From the NCBI GenBank assembly GCA_030695025.1, contig JAUYTX010000040.1, forward strand, positions 1 to 48,816: a stretch of DNA of 48,816 nucleotides, given 5' to 3'. Origin of the DNA: Bacteroidales bacterium. GTDB taxonomy: Bacteria; Bacteroidota; Bacteroidia; Bacteroidales; UBA932. Position 1 is the stretch's first letter; every line of letters begins with the position of its first letter. Made by a program: the position numbers and the translations under genes. This document shows, in pieces, positions 30,010 to 39,210 of the stretch. Under the pieces are notes generated by a model. The model did no database searches, was not told where the DNA came from, and saw nothing but the letters and a program-made list of their open reading frames with translations.

Positions 30010-30496
30010 TAATAGTAATAATAATCCAAAAACGGCTGTATTTCCCGGCTCTTTCGATCCGTTCACCCTTGGTCACCTAGATGTTCTGAAATCTGCCCTG
30101 AAATTATTCGATAAAATAATTATTGCTGTAGGCTATAATGTTCAGAAAAAAGGATTCTTCACACCTGAGGAGAGAATGGATATCATCAGACAATCCGTAA
30201 ATGGACTTCAAAATATTGAGATAGACTGCTATGAAGGCCTAACCATTGACTTTTGCCGAAAATCAGGAGCAGGTTTTATTGTCAGAGGCCTCAGAACTAC
30301 AACCGATTTTGAACTTGAAAGGGTAATTGCTCAAGCCAACACAAAGATGTCGCCAGAAATTACCACGGTTTTTATTCCGTCATCACATGAGTTCTCCTTT
30401 ATTAGCTCTACGGTTGTCAGAGATGTATTTATAAACGGAGGAGATATTAAAATATTCCTGGCGGAGGGAGTGAACCTCGAGCTCTACCGCAAATGA
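30002..30496 (+). CDS. coaD: phosphopantetheine adenylyltransferase
   Basis: A 164-residue enzyme of coenzyme A synthesis. The nucleotidyltransferase motif is VFPGSFDPFTLGHLDVL (TxGH). IVRGLRTTTDFELE and FISSTVVRDVF are typical. The first eight residues, MNNNSNNN, are an asparagine-rich lead encoded by the segment overlapping dapF. A later start is impossible without losing the FPGSFDPF strand, so the track start is accepted. Confidence 0.95.
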   Translation: MNNNSNNNPKTAVFPGSFDPFTLGHLDVLKSALKLFDKIIIAVGYNVQKKGFFTPEERMDIIRQSVNGLQNIEIDCYEGLTIDFCRKSGAGFIVRGLRTTTDFELERVIAQANTKMSPEITTVFIPSSHEFSFISSTVVRDVFINGGDIKIFLAEGVNLELYRK

Positions 30497-30505
30497 TAAC
30501 TGAAA

Positions 30506-32056
30506 ATGTACCGTATATTTACAGCAACGGCTGCTCTGATAATTGTAATTATAACAACAGGTTACAGCCAGGAGAACCGTTCAATTTTAAATAATAGCAG
30601 AGACACTGTCACGATACATAATATATATCGTGATATTGACAACTACATTTCAAGAGCTAATCCTCATCCCGACTCTCTTATTGCAGCCTGCAACAGGCTG
30701 ATATCTTTAACTGACAATACTGCTTTAAAAACTGCAATTGCTGGTTATCTTTTTAATACTTTTAGTACGTCACCTGTGATGGGACAGGAATCAGTAGCAA
30801 TTTACATTGCAAAAAAATATTTTCTATCCGGAGAATTGGAGTGGCATGGCGAGGGGGGTGAGGCAATTCTTAGATTATATACCGAATTCAATCAAAATTC
30901 CCTTATCGGAATGAAAGCCCCTGAACTCAATCTTCAGACAATAACAGGAGAAGAGATTGCTCTTAAATCACTAAAGACCAACTATACCGTTATCTATTTT
31001 TTTGACAACAACTGTAGTGTGTGCAAGGCTAAACTCCCGGATCTTAAAAAGGTTACGGAATTGAGAAATTATCTTGGTATTGAGGTTTACGCAGTTTATA
31101 CAGGTCAGGACACTCTTTCCCTTTTACAATTTATAGCTGAGGAATTTCCTGTTGAAAGTTCTGATAGAAAAATAAAATGGCACTTTGTATATGACCCAGA
31201 TGGCATGAGTGGCTTCCACAAGCTTTATAACGTTTTAAGCACCCCGCAAATGTTTCTTCTGGACAGAGAAAAAAAGATAATAGGTAGAAATTTAGACGCT
31301 ACGGCTCTAGAAAAAGTGTTTGAATCAGATGAACAGAGAATTAACAATCTCTATAATGAGTCTGAAAATTTTGTTCCTGCCTATCTCTCCATTTTCGATT
31401 TAAAGGATACCTCTCAGTTTAAAGAGGCGTTTGACCCACTTTTTCAAAGAGCAACCCGAGATAATTACGACACATACAATGCAATTTTTTATCATCTTTT
31501 TGAATTTCTTTTCAATGAGGATGACCCTGCGTTTAAATATGCGGCTGTGTATGTAGCTGAAAAATACATAATTCCATATGCTAGCTTATGGAGAGACCCG
31601 GATTATCCTCAAAATATTGTATCGACCAAAGTATCAGTTATAAAAAATAACAGAGTCGGGTCTGTTATTCCTGATGTAACTCTGTACACGACAAAAGGTA
31701 GGGCCAAAAAGATCAAAAAGATGCTTACCGGGCACACTCTGCTCTATTTCTTCAACCCAGACTGTTCTGTATGCACTCCATTTACCGAAGAACTTAAAGA
31801 GAACTTCAAATATTTTAAAAAGCATGGTTTAAGAATAATTGCCATTTATGCGGGCAGTTACGATGACGAACTTTTTAAATATATAAATGTAATTAACCCT
31901 CCATGGAAAATTCTTAGACCAAAAGATTATAATTATTTAGATTTGTACAAAATATTTGAGGTAGGACAGGTACCTCAGACATACCTTCTGGATAAAAAGG
32001 GGAGAATTATTGCCAAACGGATATTCACTGCACAATTAAAAGAGATGTTCAAATGA
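30506..32056 (+). CDS. secreted protein with two thioredoxin-like (TlpA-type) domains
   Basis: A 516-residue protein with a signal peptide (about 1-22, ends TTGYSQ). A first TlpA-like domain (about 138-265) has the redox motif NNCSVCK. A mostly helical segment of about 130 residues follows, then a second TlpA-like domain (about 385-516) with NPDCSVCTPF. Both active sites read Cys-Ser-Val-Cys. LNTP/cis-Pro equivalents appear as VLSTPQMFLLD and EVGQVPQTYLLD. It is probably a periplasmic disulfide reductase or thiol exchanger. Its ATG is 9 nt past coaD, and its stop overlaps the next gene by 4 nt. The client is unknown. Confidence 0.86.
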   Translation: MYRIFTATAALIIVIITTGYSQENRSILNNSRDTVTIHNIYRDIDNYISRANPHPDSLIAACNRLISLTDNTALKTAIAGYLFNTFSTSPVMGQESVAIYIAKKYFLSGELEWHGEGGEAILRLYTEFNQNSLIGMKAPELNLQTITGEEIALKSLKTNYTVIYFFDNNCSVCKAKLPDLKKVTELRNYLGIEVYAVYTGQDTLSLLQFIAEEFPVESSDRKIKWHFVYDPDGMSGFHKLYNVLSTPQMFLLDREKKIIGRNLDATALEKVFESDEQRINNLYNESENFVPAYLSIFDLKDTSQFKEAFDPLFQRATRDNYDTYNAIFYHLFEFLFNEDDPAFKYAAVYVAEKYIIPYASLWRDPDYPQNIVSTKVSVIKNNRVGSVIPDVTLYTTKGRAKKIKKMLTGHTLLYFFNPDCSVCTPFTEELKENFKYFKKHGLRIIAIYAGSYDDELFKYINVINPPWKILRPKDYNYLDLYKIFEVGQVPQTYLLDKKGRIIAKRIFTAQLKEMFK

Positions 32057-34869
32057 TTACAGGAAAGTACCTTCAGTATTACAAAGAGCTATTAAAAGAG
32101 ATCCCGAAAGAGAGACTTTTGCACGATGCCCTGAGCACCCTGGCATTCGGAACCGACGCTTCATTCTACAGATTAATACCAAAGTTGGTTGTAAAGGTGC
32201 AAAGCGAAAGTGAACTTCGTCTAGCAGTGGCAAAAGCCTTCGAAGCAGAAATTCCCGTAACATTCAGAGCGGCAGGAACATCTCTATCTGGTCAGGCAAT
32301 TTCAGATTCCGTATTGATAGTAGCCACTCACGGATGGCAGGACCATAAGATATTTGAAGAAGGGAAGAAAATCAGGCTCCAGGCAGGGATAAGAGGCTAT
32401 AAAGCTAATAGTTATCTTGTAAAATATGGTCGTAAAATAGGCCCTGATCCTGCTTCAATAGATAGTGCAATGATTGGAGGTATTGCTGCAAACAACGCAA
32501 GTGGAATGTGTTGCGGAACAAGCGAAAACTCATACAAAACTGTTGCTGATATAAGAGTAGTTCTGGCAGATGGCACTGTTTTCGATACTGCAAATCCGTC
32601 AGAAGCTATTAGAAACTCTCATATGCTAAAGCAGCTACTGACCGAACTGGAAAAGATGGCTGCTGAGGTGAAATCCAATCAATCTCTTTTTGACAGAATT
32701 CAAAAGAAATTTAAGATTAAAAATACTACCGGTTACAGTCTTAATGCATTAACCGACTACTCCGACGGAACAGAGATATTAAAGCACCTTATGATAGGCT
32801 CCGAAGGAACCTTGGGTTTTATTTCTGATATTACATATAACACTGTTGTTGAACTACCGGAAAAAGCCTTAGCTCTGATTATATACCCAGATATCGAGAG
32901 CGCCTGCAAAGCTGTTATAGTCTTAAAACAGAAGAGTGTATCAGCTGTAGAGATTATGGACAGAGCAGCTTTAAAATCGGTAGAGGATGCCAAAGGTGTC
33001 CCGGAATATCTTAAAAACCTGCCTGACAATGCATGTGGTATACTCGTTGAGACCAAGTCGATTACCGGTAAGGGAATAAATGATAATATCGCTCAGATCT
33101 CAGAGGGGATAAAAGAGATAATGCCGCTAATGCAAATTGAGTTTACTCATGACGCAAAGGAGCAGGCAAAATTGTGGAAAATCAGGAAAGAGACCTTCCC
33201 GACTGTTGCGGGAATGAGGCTTTCAGGAACTACACCTATTATTGAAGACATCTGTTTCCCGATAAATAGACTGGCAGAAGGAACTCTTGAACTTCAATCT
33301 CTTTTTGTTAAACATGGCTATAGTGAAGCGGTTATTTTTGGTCACGCTCTGGAGGGAAATCTCCATTTTGTATTCAACCAGGATTTTGGTCAAGAGAGCG
33401 AGGTTAAGAGGTATAGTGCTTTTATGGATGATATTGCAAAGATGGTGGTCGAAAAATATGATGGATCGCTTAAAGCCGAGCACGGTACCGGAAGAAACAT
33501 GGCCCCATTTGTCGAGATGGAATGGGGAGCACAGGCCTACAGCCTAATGAAGAGAATAAAAGAGCTGTTCGACCCAAAAGGGATTCTTAATCCGGGAGTT
33601 ATACTTAACAATGATAAAGAGATACACCTAAAAAACCTTAAACCGATTCCATCAACACGAGAGACCGTTGACAAATGTATGGAGTGTGGTTTTTGTGAGC
33701 CTGTATGTGTTTCAGAAGGCTTCACACTCTCGCCCAGGCAAAGAATTGTTGCTTTCAAAGAGATGGAGAGACTCCGTGCTACTGGAGAAGAGCCACACAG
33801 AGCAGCAGAAATTCAAAAAGAGTACAATTTTTCTGGGCTAGATACATGTGCAACAGACAGCCTTTGTTACATCAAATGTCCGCTTAAAATTGATACAGGT
33901 AAACTTGTTAAAGAGCTCAGGCATGAGAGCCACTCCCAAAGGTCGGAGAAAATAGCCCTGAGAATTGCCAAAAATATGGGAGCAGTAACAGGCGGGATGA
34001 GATTTGGCTTGAATGCTGTTCACTACGCAAGGCTGCTCACCGGAAAGAGGTTTTTTGGCTCTGTAGCAACCGGAATGCACAAAATTACAGGAGGTATTGT
34101 ACCGCTTTGGAATGAGCACTTTCCAAAAGGGGCCTCAAAAATTAAGGCCTCACTTCCAAACAAAGGGGCCAATTCGGTTGTCTATTTTCCATCATGTATT
34201 ACAAGAAGCATGGGTCAATCTAAGACAATGACAGACCAACCTCAGGTAACTGAAATTACCAAAATATTGCTTGAAAGAGCCGGATTTAATATAGTCTATC
34301 CACAAAACATGAACTCACTTTGCTGTGGAATGGCATTTTCAAGCAAAGGCTTTGTAGAAGCCGGTCAGGAATCTTCAAAGAGACTTGAAGAGGCGTTGTG
34401 GATTGCTTCAGATGGAGGTAAGATTCCTGTTCTATGCGATATGAGCCCATGTTTGTACACAATGAAAACCAACTTTGGCGAGAGGATTAAACTATATGAG
34501 CCTGCTGAGTTTATCTGCGAATTTGTTAAAGACAAGCTTACTTTCAACAAGTTAAACAAAAAAGTATCTGTTTTTGCAGTTTGTAGTGCCAAGAAAATGG
34601 AGGTGGACAAATACATATACCAACTGGCAACATTGTGTGCCAGTGAGGTTGTCGAAATTGAGAGTAATTGCTGCGGATTTGCAGGTGACAGAGGGTTCCT
34701 TCTTCCTGAACTGAATAAACATGGCCTCAGAGATATTGCAAAGCAAAGTGAAGGTTGTGAAGAGGGATATGCCACCAGCAGAACTTGTGAAATAGGTCTC
34801 TCCAATCACAGCGGAATTAATTTTTCGTCTATTGTCTATCTAGTAGAAGAGGCTACAAGACCAAATTAA
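32053..34869 (+). CDS. FAD- and Fe-S-containing dehydrogenase (GlcD-GlcF / D-lactate dehydrogenase type)
   Basis: A 938-residue fusion of a GlcD-like flavoprotein and a GlcF-like iron-sulfur protein. The FAD-binding PCMH fold comes first (TFRAAGTSLSGQAISD, IGPDPASIDSAMIGGIAANN), then the FAD-oxidase C-terminal region (ending HGTGRNMAPF and LFDPKGILNPGVIL). Near residue 540, CMECGFCEPVC is a 4Fe-4S motif, with a second cluster in CATDSLCYIKCP. Two cysteine-rich CCG-type modules follow (NSLCCGMAF and SNCCGFAGDRGF). Such enzymes oxidise 2-hydroxy acids such as D-lactate or glycolate and feed electrons to the respiratory chain. The start overlaps the previous stop (ATGA), so translation is coupled. 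The substrate is not decided by sequence. Confidence 0.9.
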   Translation: MITGKYLQYYKELLKEIPKERLLHDALSTLAFGTDASFYRLIPKLVVKVQSESELRLAVAKAFEAEIPVTFRAAGTSLSGQAISDSVLIVATHGWQDHKIFEEGKKIRLQAGIRGYKANSYLVKYGRKIGPDPASIDSAMIGGIAANNASGMCCGTSENSYKTVADIRVVLADGTVFDTANPSEAIRNSHMLKQLLTELEKMAAEVKSNQSLFDRIQKKFKIKNTTGYSLNALTDYSDGTEILKHLMIGSEGTLGFISDITYNTVVELPEKALALIIYPDIESACKAVIVLKQKSVSAVEIMDRAALKSVEDAKGVPEYLKNLPDNACGILVETKSITGKGINDNIAQISEGIKEIMPLMQIEFTHDAKEQAKLWKIRKETFPTVAGMRLSGTTPIIEDICFPINRLAEGTLELQSLFVKHGYSEAVIFGHALEGNLHFVFNQDFGQESEVKRYSAFMDDIAKMVVEKYDGSLKAEHGTGRNMAPFVEMEWGAQAYSLMKRIKELFDPKGILNPGVILNNDKEIHLKNLKPIPSTRETVDKCMECGFCEPVCVSEGFTLSPRQRIVAFKEMERLRATGEEPHRAAEIQKEYNFSGLDTCATDSLCYIKCPLKIDTGKLVKELRHESHSQRSEKIALRIAKNMGAVTGGMRFGLNAVHYARLLTGKRFFGSVATGMHKITGGIVPLWNEHFPKGASKIKASLPNKGANSVVYFPSCITRSMGQSKTMTDQPQVTEITKILLERAGFNIVYPQNMNSLCCGMAFSSKGFVEAGQESSKRLEEALWIASDGGKIPVLCDMSPCLYTMKTNFGERIKLYEPAEFICEFVKDKLTFNKLNKKVSVFAVCSAKKMEVDKYIYQLATLCASEVVEIESNCCGFAGDRGFLLPELNKHGLRDIAKQSEGCEEGYATSRTCEIGLSNHSGINFSSIVYLVEEATRPN

Positions 34870-34881
34870 AAATTTGAAACT

Positions 34882-36606
34882 ATGTATAAGAGTTTAACCG
34901 ATTTTGTAAAATATCTTGATACTCAGGGTGAACTCATTAGAATAAAAGAGTTTGTCGACCCTGTGCTTGAGATTGCAGAGATAACCGACAGAGTAAGCAA
35001 ACAACCGGGTGGAGGCAAAGCTCTCCTCTTTGAAAATACCGGAACTCAGTTTCCGGTGCTAACCAATATGCTTGGTTCAGAAAAGAGGATATGTATGGCA
35101 TTCGGAGTTGAATCTATAGCTCAAATCACCGGCCATATGAACTTACTTATGAAGGAGGTGATGCAGGAGAGGACATCTATAATGGATAAACTAAAGTTGC
35201 TGCCTCATCTTAAGGAGGCTGCAGGTTGGCTCCCAAAAAAATTCAAAGGTCATGCACCTTGCCAGGAGGTTGTTTTGTTTAAACCTGAACTTTCAAGATT
35301 GCCCATTTTACAGTGTTGGCCGGAAGATGGAGGTAGGTTTATAACCTTACCTCTGGTTCACACCAAAGACCCCGAAACAGGCGCAAGAAATCTGGGAATG
35401 TACAGAATGCAGGTATTTTCAGAAGAGACAACCGGAATGCACTGGCACAGACACAAAACCGGAGCAAGACACTTTGCTAAACTTAAAGCAGGAAGAATGC
35501 CGGTGGCAGTAGCAATCGGAGGAGATCCTGTTTACACCTATGCGGCAACAGCACCACTCCCGGAGGGAATAGACGAATACCTGCTTGCAGGCTTCCTTCG
35601 AAATAAGCCCGTCGCGCTCACAGATTGTCTCACTCAACCTCTTCAGGTTCCGGCAGATTGTGATTTTATTATTGAAGGCTATGTGGATAAGAGTGAGCCG
35701 CTTGTAACAGAAGGTCCATTTGGAGACCACACAGGATTCTACTCTCTGGCAGATCTCTATCCTAACTTTCATATTACCTGCATCTCCTATAAAAAAGATG
35801 CTATCTACCCTGCAACACTTGTCGGAATCCCTCCTCAGGAGGATAAATATATTGCCATTGCAACAGAGAAAATATTTCTCTCCCCTATTCAGTTTGCCAT
35901 GGTCCCTGAAATACGCGACCTCCACCTTCCTGAAGAGGGTGTTGGACACAATATTGCCATAGTAAAAATCGAAAAGAGCTATCCGGGACAGGCAATAAAA
36001 GTTGCCCATGCATTGTGGGGAGCAGGCCAGATGATGTTTAATAAAATTATGATTGTGGTTGATCAGGATATTGATATTCGCAATCATGATCAGTTAATGA
36101 CCTGCTTTACTAACAATTATACTCCAAAAAGAGATACACATTTCAGCAGAGGTCCTCTCGATGTTCTCGACCACACCTCACCACAATGCGGTTATGGTGG
36201 AAAGGTAATGTTCGATGCAACAGTCAAACTTCCCGAAGAGGTAGGATCGATTAAGTCAACAAAAGATAAAAGGGCATATAAGCCTCTCCATTTCACTCAT
36301 TCTCAATCAGATATTCAAGGCTTAATAAACATTGTTACAGATTCTGAACTCCCGCTTGACGACAGATACACCATGCTTTGGATTTGGGGTAGCAACTGTG
36401 ATCCTGTAAGAGATTCCCGTTTTGAAGATGGAATGCTCATTATGGACAGCAGAACCAAGGTGACCGGAGAGAATGGCTTTACCCGGGAGTGGCCGGGTTA
36501 TGCTTTATCATCAAAGGAGACAATTGCCAGAATTGATACAATGTGGGATTCTCTAGGATTAGGTGAATTTATTAAATCTCCTTCGTTAAAGTTTTTAAAG
36601 AGTTAA
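34882..36606 (+). CDS. UbiD-family prenylated-FMN-dependent decarboxylase
   Basis: A 574-residue UbiD-family enzyme. Hallmarks are TLPLVHTKDPETGARNLGMYR, with an Arg of the active-site region, and TEGPFGDHTGFYSLAD, which carries the conserved acidic residue and metal/phosphate-binding loop. Family members remove carboxylate groups from aromatic or quinone precursors with prenyl-FMN made by a UbiX protein (none here). Since mqnC is in the same window, a step in futalosine-type menaquinone synthesis is plausible, but a UbiD enzyme for another aromatic acid cannot be excluded. It follows the FAD/Fe-S dehydrogenase by 12 nt. Confidence 0.88.
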   Translation: MYKSLTDFVKYLDTQGELIRIKEFVDPVLEIAEITDRVSKQPGGGKALLFENTGTQFPVLTNMLGSEKRICMAFGVESIAQITGHMNLLMKEVMQERTSIMDKLKLLPHLKEAAGWLPKKFKGHAPCQEVVLFKPELSRLPILQCWPEDGGRFITLPLVHTKDPETGARNLGMYRMQVFSEETTGMHWHRHKTGARHFAKLKAGRMPVAVAIGGDPVYTYAATAPLPEGIDEYLLAGFLRNKPVALTDCLTQPLQVPADCDFIIEGYVDKSEPLVTEGPFGDHTGFYSLADLYPNFHITCISYKKDAIYPATLVGIPPQEDKYIAIATEKIFLSPIQFAMVPEIRDLHLPEEGVGHNIAIVKIEKSYPGQAIKVAHALWGAGQMMFNKIMIVVDQDIDIRNHDQLMTCFTNNYTPKRDTHFSRGPLDVLDHTSPQCGYGGKVMFDATVKLPEEVGSIKSTKDKRAYKPLHFTHSQSDIQGLINIVTDSELPLDDRYTMLWIWGSNCDPVRDSRFEDGMLIMDSRTKVTGENGFTREWPGYALSSKETIARIDTMWDSLGLGEFIKSPSLKFLKS

Positions 36607-36634
36607 ATTCCTGCACGATTTGAATATAATTTTA

Positions 36635-36642
36635 TATTTTTG
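36635..36642 (+). promoter_or_regulatory. -7 box for the LysE-type gene
   Basis: TATTTTTG fits TAnnTTTG, 19 nt before the ATG at 36662. There is no -33 element at proper spacing. Confidence 0.35.
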
Positions 36643-36661
36643 GGGCTGAAAATATTTATAG

Positions 36662-37306
36662 ATGGTTGAGAGTTTCATAAAAGGGTTTATTGTTGGAATG
36701 GGTGCGTCAATACCTCTTGGGCCTCTTGGCGTCATGTGTGTTCAAAAGACTTTAAGTAAAGGTCGTATGTCAGGTTTTGTTACCGGACTGGGAGCCTCTC
36801 TGGCTGACACTCTGTTTGCCTCTTTTGCAATACTCAGTCTTGCTATCATTCAGGAATTTGTGAACAATCATGAGGCTTCTGTACTCTTTTTTGGAGGCCT
36901 TGCAGTTGTTATAATAGGTCTCAAAATTTTTCTGACAAACCCTGTTAAACAAATCAGAAACACCAAGGGCGGCAAGAGGCTTTTTGAAGATTTCCTGTCA
37001 TCGGTGATAATGACAATTACCAATCCGGGTGCAGTTTTTCTGATTTTAGGTCTCTTTGCATTTGTGGGACTGAATGTTGACGGTTCCTCCGCAAAAATGG
37101 TAATTACGGCAGCTCTTGGAGGTGTCTTTGCAGGAGCTCTTGCATGGTGGATTATTCTTAGTACATCGATAAATATATTTCGCAAAAAATTCAGATTAAG
37201 GCAATTATTAACGATAAACCGCGTTGCAGGAGTTGTTATTATGGTACTAGGCCTAATATCTTTTCTTGACGGTAGCTGGCGCTATATAATGTCATATTTT
37301 AGATAG
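36662..37306 (+). CDS. LysE-family amino-acid exporter
   Basis: A 214-residue membrane protein with about six hydrophobic segments. The N-terminal FIVGMGASIPLGPLGVMCVQKTL is the LysE/RhtB signature (SIPLGPLG). SGFVTGLGASLADTLFA and ITNPGAVFLILGLFAFVG follow. Members export lysine, threonine, homoserine or related compounds. It is placed 55 nt after the UbiD gene and just before ssrA. The substrate is unknown. Confidence 0.87.
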   Translation: MVESFIKGFIVGMGASIPLGPLGVMCVQKTLSKGRMSGFVTGLGASLADTLFASFAILSLAIIQEFVNNHEASVLFFGGLAVVIIGLKIFLTNPVKQIRNTKGGKRLFEDFLSSVIMTITNPGAVFLILGLFAFVGLNVDGSSAKMVITAALGGVFAGALAWWIILSTSINIFRKKFRLRQLLTINRVAGVVIMVLGLISFLDGSWRYIMSYFR

Positions 37307-37321
37307 ATCACATTTTTTATA

Positions 37322-37329
37322 TAACTTTG
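37322..37329 (+). promoter_or_regulatory. -7 box for ssrA
   Basis: TAACTTTG matches TAnnTTTG and ends 15 nt before the tmRNA 5' end. Confidence 0.5.
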
Positions 37330-37344
37330 CACAAGTTTATCAAT

Positions 37345-37746
37345 GGGGATGTTTTGGTTTTGACAGCATTCACAATCGGAAGATAAGCACGTCGAGCGTT
37401 GTATCCCCGGCTCGTTAATCCCGGAGTACAAGCCATAACTGGCAACAATAACTATGCACTCGCTGCGTAATTTAAGCATAGCTTAAAACGCTTAATTGTG
37501 GCAGGCCAGGTCCTGTTATAACGAGTATCCCGCCGGGTCTTTAAGCCCTCTATGAAACGGCAAATGGGGTATCATTCAAGAGTGGATGCGGAGGCGGACT
37601 CCTTTAAAGTCTCCTAAGTACTCAGAGGATAAGCCGTGAGTGGCCTGCCTTTCGGCAGCTCGCAGACGAAAATTGTAGAAAGGATAAACGTGTAGAAGCT
37701 CTTTGGATGGTTTGTTTGGACGGCGGTTCGAGTCCGCCCATCTCCA
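37345..37746 (+). ncRNA. ssrA: transfer-messenger RNA (tmRNA)
   Basis: A 402-nt tmRNA for ribosome rescue. The 5' end GGGGATG pairs with CATCTCC at 37739-37745 to make the 7-bp acceptor stem, followed by discriminator A. The T-arm is GGCGG-TTCGAGT-CCGCC at 37723-37739. The tag reading frame is 37441-37470 (GGC to TAA) and encodes GNNNYALAA, ending in the expected ALAA degradation signal. The CCA end is not encoded: after the discriminator the DNA reads CAAAA. The region between tag and T-arm contains GC-rich inverted repeats consistent with pseudoknots. The partner SmpB is not in this window. Confidence 0.96.
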
Positions 37747-37747
37747 C

Positions 37748-37794
37748 AAAACTCTGAAATTCATTTAATGCAATGAATTTCAGAGTTTTTTTTT
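37748..37794 (+). terminator. terminator of ssrA
   Basis: A 17-bp stem pairs AAAACTCTGAAATTCAT with its reverse complement around TTAATGCA, followed by a run of T. It begins directly after the tmRNA 3' end. Confidence 0.88.
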
Positions 37795-37813
37795 ATTAAT
37801 GTTTCTCTTTACA

Positions 37814-37821
37814 TAACTTTG
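37814..37821 (+). promoter_or_regulatory. -7 box for the NTF2-like gene
   Basis: TAACTTTG matches TAnnTTTG, 38 nt before the ATG at 37860. Confidence 0.45.
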
Positions 37822-37859
37822 TTAATAAAAGAAATCTTAACAACCTTAAATTTTTTGTT

Positions 37860-38294
37860 ATGAGAAAATTATTACTTATAAATGTCCTGTTAATAACAAC
37901 GGTAACATTATTTGGCCAAACAGATGAAGACCTTATTAAAAAGACAATAACCGATTCATATGTTATTGGTATTCATAATGGAGGCACATTAGATGCTATA
38001 AGCAAAGGCTTTCATCCGGGATTCGAGTTGTTGGGAATCGGACAGGATGGAAACACAATGACAAAATTGCCAATTTACAACTGGGTGGAGAATATCAGAC
38101 AAGCTAAAGAGGCAGGTAAAGTACCTTCGGTAAAGACAGAGTGCAAGTTTCTTGATATTGACATTACCGGCAATGCCGCTATGGCAAAAATTGAGCTTCT
38201 CCGGGAGGAAAAACTCATATTTACCGATTATCTGTTTCTCTATAAATTTAAAGATGGTTGGAAAATTGTCAATAAAATTTACTTCAGACATTAG
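37860..38294 (+). CDS. small secreted NTF2-like (putative lumazine-binding type) protein
   Basis: A 144-residue protein with a signal peptide of about 20 residues (ends TLFGQ). The mature part (IKKTITDSYVIGIHNGG, FHPGFELLGI, then TECKFLDIDITGNAAMAKI and LFLYKFKDGWKIVNKIYF) has the helix-then-sheet order of the NTF2/SnoaL superfamily. It resembles the putative lumazine-binding group common in Bacteroidetes. No catalytic residues can be assigned. It has its own promoter and is followed by the esterase gene at 79 nt, perhaps co-transcribed. The function is unknown. Confidence 0.75.
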   Translation: MRKLLLINVLLITTVTLFGQTDEDLIKKTITDSYVIGIHNGGTLDAISKGFHPGFELLGIGQDGNTMTKLPIYNWVENIRQAKEAGKVPSVKTECKFLDIDITGNAAMAKIELLREEKLIFTDYLFLYKFKDGWKIVNKIYFRH

Positions 38295-38373
38295 CACTGT
38301 AGTCTATAGTTTAATAGCCAAGAGCAATTAAAAAGGATTAGTAAGAATTAAATAAATAATAATAAGCGAAAAA

Positions 38374-39210
38374 ATGAATCTAAAAGATTTAAAACCCATA
38401 TTCCTGATTTTTCTTACAATCTTGTTGTTTTCAACCGGATTAAAATCTCAGGAGTTGATAGTCATTGAATCAGCAAATCTTAAGTGTAATGACTCTGTAT
38501 TGGTATTTACTCCAAAGGGTTATTGCCCGGATAAAGCAGGTGAAACTCCTGCCCTGTATCTTCTTCATGGCTGGAGCGGGAATTACCGCAACTGGGGCGA
38601 TAAGGCAGACATTCAGGCAATGAGTGATAAATATGGTTTTATTATCATAACTCCTGATGGTTTTTACAACAGTTGGTATCTGAACAACGTAGATAAGGAC
38701 AAAATGCAATGGAGAACCTTCTTTGACGAGGAGTTGTATCCGCTTATCAAATTAAAATTCAACCTCAACCCCGAAAAGACCTTTATAACCGGTTTAAGTA
38801 TGGGCGGACATGGAGCCATTAACATCTATATGGATGACACTACAAGGTTCAAAGCGGCAGGCAGTATGTCCGGGGTTTTAAACCTACACGACACAAGACT
38901 CAAAGAGACTCAGATGGCAGAGGTTCTGGGCCCATATGCCAAAGAGAATGGCCAATATGACCTCCACTCAGCAGTTAACCGCCTTGAATCAATAAAGGGA
39001 GGCAAAGATATTCTGCTAATCAGCTGTGGCGCACAAGATGGACTTGCCCAAAGCAGCAGAGATTTTGCGAAACGTTGTGACGAACTCAAAATCCCAAATA
39101 TGCTTATGATGAGCCCCGGAGTTCATAGCTGGCCATACTGGATATTCATGCTTGACCAACATCTGTTCATCTTTAACAGAATCAACAAAGGGGTTGGTTT
39201 GGGTTACTAA
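38374..39210 (+). CDS. secreted esterase of the S-formylglutathione-hydrolase/feruloyl-esterase type
   Basis: A 278-residue alpha/beta hydrolase (Esterase D family) with a signal peptide of about 26 residues. YLLHGWSGNYRNWG supplies the oxyanion region. The nucleophile is in TGLSMGGHGA, the acid is probably in SCGAQDGL and the histidine in SPGVHSWPYW. Related secreted enzymes de-esterify plant polysaccharides or small esters; the substrate is not clear here. The last 4 nt overlap the end of the convergent S9 peptidase gene. Confidence 0.87.
   Translation: MNLKDLKPIFLIFLTILLFSTGLKSQELIVIESANLKCNDSVLVFTPKGYCPDKAGETPALYLLHGWSGNYRNWGDKADIQAMSDKYGFIIITPDGFYNSWYLNNVDKDKMQWRTFFDEELYPLIKLKFNLNPEKTFITGLSMGGHGAINIYMDDTTRFKAAGSMSGVLNLHDTRLKETQMAEVLGPYAKENGQYDLHSAVNRLESIKGGKDILLISCGAQDGLAQSSRDFAKRCDELKIPNMLMMSPGVHSWPYWIFMLDQHLFIFNRINKGVGLGY

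Noticed and set aside
35419-36087. A 222-codon open frame on the minus strand inside the UbiD gene.
   Set aside because: It is rich in Cys, His and Ile, shows no family motif, and is fully contained in a well-supported gene on the other strand.
38335-38344. G followed by GATTAGTAA upstream of the esterase gene, 8 of 9 matches to the start of the putative spacer (GGTTAGTAA).
   Set aside because: A 9-nt site with one mismatch is expected several times by chance in 48 kb on two strands, and the match ends there.
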